Assembly (NCBI GenBank): GCA_018715825.1
Contig: DVKU01000100.1
Location: 1 to 5,474, forward strand
DNA length: 5,474 nt
Direction of reading: 5' to 3'
DNA from: Candidatus Avacholeplasma faecigallinarum
GTDB lineage: Bacteria; Bacillota_I; Bacilli_A; Acholeplasmatales; Anaeroplasmataceae
Positions 5,451-5,474 of the stretch are shown here, one piece after another (position 1 is the stretch's first letter; every line of letters starts with the position of its first letter). The notes under the pieces were generated by a model, which saw nothing but the letters and a program-made list of their open reading frames with translations, was not told where the DNA came from and did not search any database. Made by a program: the position numbers and the translations under genes.

Positions 5451-5474
5451 AATCCTCGGTTATTAAATTGCCGA
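5451..5474 (+). terminator. Probable partial terminator hairpin at the right edge
   Basis: TCGG (5456-5459) can pair with CCGA (5471-5474) across an 11-base A/T-rich loop, and AATCC lies just before the 5' arm. If the sequence continues as GGATT plus T it would be a full intrinsic terminator starting 5 bases after the M20 stop. The window ends before this can be seen. Confidence 0.4.

Overview
The window is visibly AT-rich DNA from a low-GC Gram-positive bacterium (Bacillota/Firmicutes, possibly Erysipelotrichia- or Bacilli-like). This rests on two T-box leaders, A+T-rich sigma-A promoters, strong GGAGG-type ribosome sites, a MetNIQ-type transporter and TAA stops on all four complete genes. 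The six Trp codons I checked are all TGG, so there is no sign of the mollicute UGA=Trp code.

Layout, read on the minus strand from right to left. A sigma-A promoter (4290-4262) drives a methionine-specific T-box leader (about 4255-3981; specifier AUG at 4148-4146; terminator 4012-3981). It is followed by metN (ATPase with C-terminal regulatory domain), a fused metI-metQ gene (permease and substrate-binding protein in one chain), and, 16 bp further on, a lactate-dehydrogenase-family gene that most resembles L-2-hydroxyisocaproate dehydrogenase. An A/T-only stretch without a convincing terminator follows. Then comes a near-consensus promoter (384-356) and a second complete T-box leader (about 349-80) with its own terminator. 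The window ends inside the first codons of the next gene (44-1), which begins like a secreted or membrane-anchored protein.

On the plus strand, divergent from metN, is a complete M20D-family metal-dependent amidohydrolase (4318-5445). Its candidate promoter overlaps the met promoter, -10 box against -10 box. A partial hairpin after its stop codon runs off the right edge.

Inferred picture: this is a methionine-acquisition locus. Uncharged tRNA-Met turns on high-affinity methionine uptake together with a 2-hydroxyacid dehydrogenase that could act on the methionine-derived 2-keto/2-hydroxy acid pair. The divergent amidohydrolase could release amino acids from N-acyl derivatives. The least ordinary elements are the dehydrogenase inside the Met T-box operon, the single-chain MetI-MetQ protein with an added sixth membrane helix, and a second T-box whose specifier can be read as GUG or UGG. 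I see no mobile elements, CRISPR arrays, tRNA or rRNA genes.
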